Shown here piece after piece: positions 63,479-64,000 of a stretch of DNA of 64,000 nucleotides (position 1 is the stretch's first letter; each line of letters opens with the position of its first letter). The position numbers and the translations under genes are program-made. Source of the stretch: Alicyclobacillus kakegawensis NBRC 103104. GTDB lineage: Bacteria > Bacillota > Bacilli > Alicyclobacillales > Alicyclobacillaceae. The notes below the pieces were generated by a model that did not search any database, was not told where the DNA came from, and saw only the letters and a program-made list of their open reading frames with translations. The stretch spans positions 1 through 64,000 of the forward strand of contig NZ_BCRP01000003.1 in the NCBI RefSeq assembly GCF_001552655.1. Reading direction: 5' to 3'.

Positions 63479-63626
63479 CCTCTATCCCTCCAAAAGTCTG
63501 CCGCGAGAATCCCTGTTACCGAAGAGAGCGTCTGGAGGCAACGACAGTCCGCGGCACAGTTTATGCGGGCAGATTACATTGGTCATACTGCATTAGAATA
63601 CCACGAATCCATATCATGTGTAAAGC

Positions 63627-64000
63627 TCAATTTCCACGGACGCCCAGCATATCCTTGACTTTCGCAACGTCCTGCGCAATCTGCGCGCGCAGTTCCTCCA
63701 GCCCGGCAAACTTCCGCTCCTCCCGCACACGCCTCAGGAAGGACACGGTCAGAATCCGGTCGTACAAATCTTGCCGCACCCCAAACAGGTGCGCTTCCAA
63801 ACGAAACTCCCGGCCATCAACCGTAGGACGGTAGCCTGCGTTCAGCACGCCGAACCAGTTTCTTCTGCGCGTGTGCTCCCGCCGCTCCCGCCCCGACTCG
63901 TCCCATTCGACCGACACCGCGTAGACGCCGGGCGCGGGCAGCACGTATTCATCCAGCAACTCCAAGTTTGCGGTGGGGAAACCGATGGTCCGCCCACGCG
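63627..64000 (-). CDS. ribF: Riboflavin kinase/FAD synthetase RibF, C-terminal part
   Basis: The frame is open to the right edge, so only the last 124 residues are seen. GRTIGFPTANL at the edge opens the riboflavin-kinase domain and is followed by GVYAVSV, NAGYRPTVDG and an EAHLFG Asp/Glu site. It makes FMN and FAD. The order ribF-rpsO-pnp is conserved in Bacilli. Confidence 0.93.
   Translation of the reverse strand, partial: RGRTIGFPTANLELLDEYVLPAPGVYAVSVEWDESGRERREHTRRRNWFGVLNAGYRPTVDGREFRLEAHLFGVRQDLYDRILTVSFLRRVREERKFAGLEELRAQIAQDVAKVKDMLGVRGN

Overview
The window looks like chromosomal DNA of a moderately high-GC, endospore-forming member of the Bacillales, most like the Alicyclobacillaceae (inference). 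Sporulation genes (cotE, spoVS, spoIIIE, dpaA/dpaB, YheC/D-type coat genes) and a gene order close to that of Bacillus subtilis support this: rpsO-pnp-ylxY-M16 peptidase-dpaA/B-asd-dapG-dapA-rnjB-tepA-ylzJ-spoIIIE, ymfK-rodZ-pgsA-cinA-recA, rny-ymdB-spoVS, cotE, miaB-ricA-mutS-mutL and miaA-hfq. Almost all of this part is on the minus strand.

Bases 1 to about 12,000 are a decaying prophage or integrative element next to a tRNA gene. Its minus-strand early genes are a DnaB-type helicase (cut by the left edge), a broken replication initiator, a recombination protein with an SSB-like C-terminal tip, a YqaJ-type exonuclease and several small proteins. Next come two divergent Xre-type repressor switches (5.5-6.1 kb and 6.4-7.25 kb). 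The second has a set of TTACC-N4-GGCA operators. A very AT-rich cargo segment (7.25-8.5 kb) carries a sensor-like domain joined to a membrane segment but split by an in-frame TAG. A complete 974-bp IS1595-family insertion sequence, an ImmA/IrrE protease, a degenerate S24/LexA-like protein and a tyrosine integrase with an in-frame TAG follow. The element has at least five inactivating lesions besides the IS.

At 12.0-13.3 kb eleven tRNA genes form one minus-strand operon (Thr, Tyr, Trp, His, Gln, Arg, Pro, Ala, Asn, Thr, Val) with a good promoter. The integrase ends 98 bp from the 3' end of the last gene, tRNA-Val, the probable attachment site.

From 13.3 kb to the right edge is core genome: RNA chaperone and tRNA/rRNA modification (hfq, miaA, RsmJ-like), mismatch repair (mutL, mutS), ricA and miaB, a spore-coat cluster of three ATP-grasp proteins and one amidoligase-like protein beside cotE, RNase Y and YmdB, an alkanesulfonate operon (ssuABCD) with yezD, recA/recX with a LexA box, a DEAD-box helicase, cinA/pgsA/rodZ, spoIIIE, RNase J, the aspartate-diaminopimelate-dipicolinate genes, pnp, rpsO and the C-terminal part of ribF. 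Most transcription units end in clear Rho-independent terminators, listed below.

The most interesting candidate for an undescribed system is the 7.25-8.5 kb cargo: an EVE/PUA-like, Mrr-N-type domain joined to a transmembrane coiled-coil tail, with an abutting convergent two-helix membrane protein, in the classic prophage position for anti-phage cargo.
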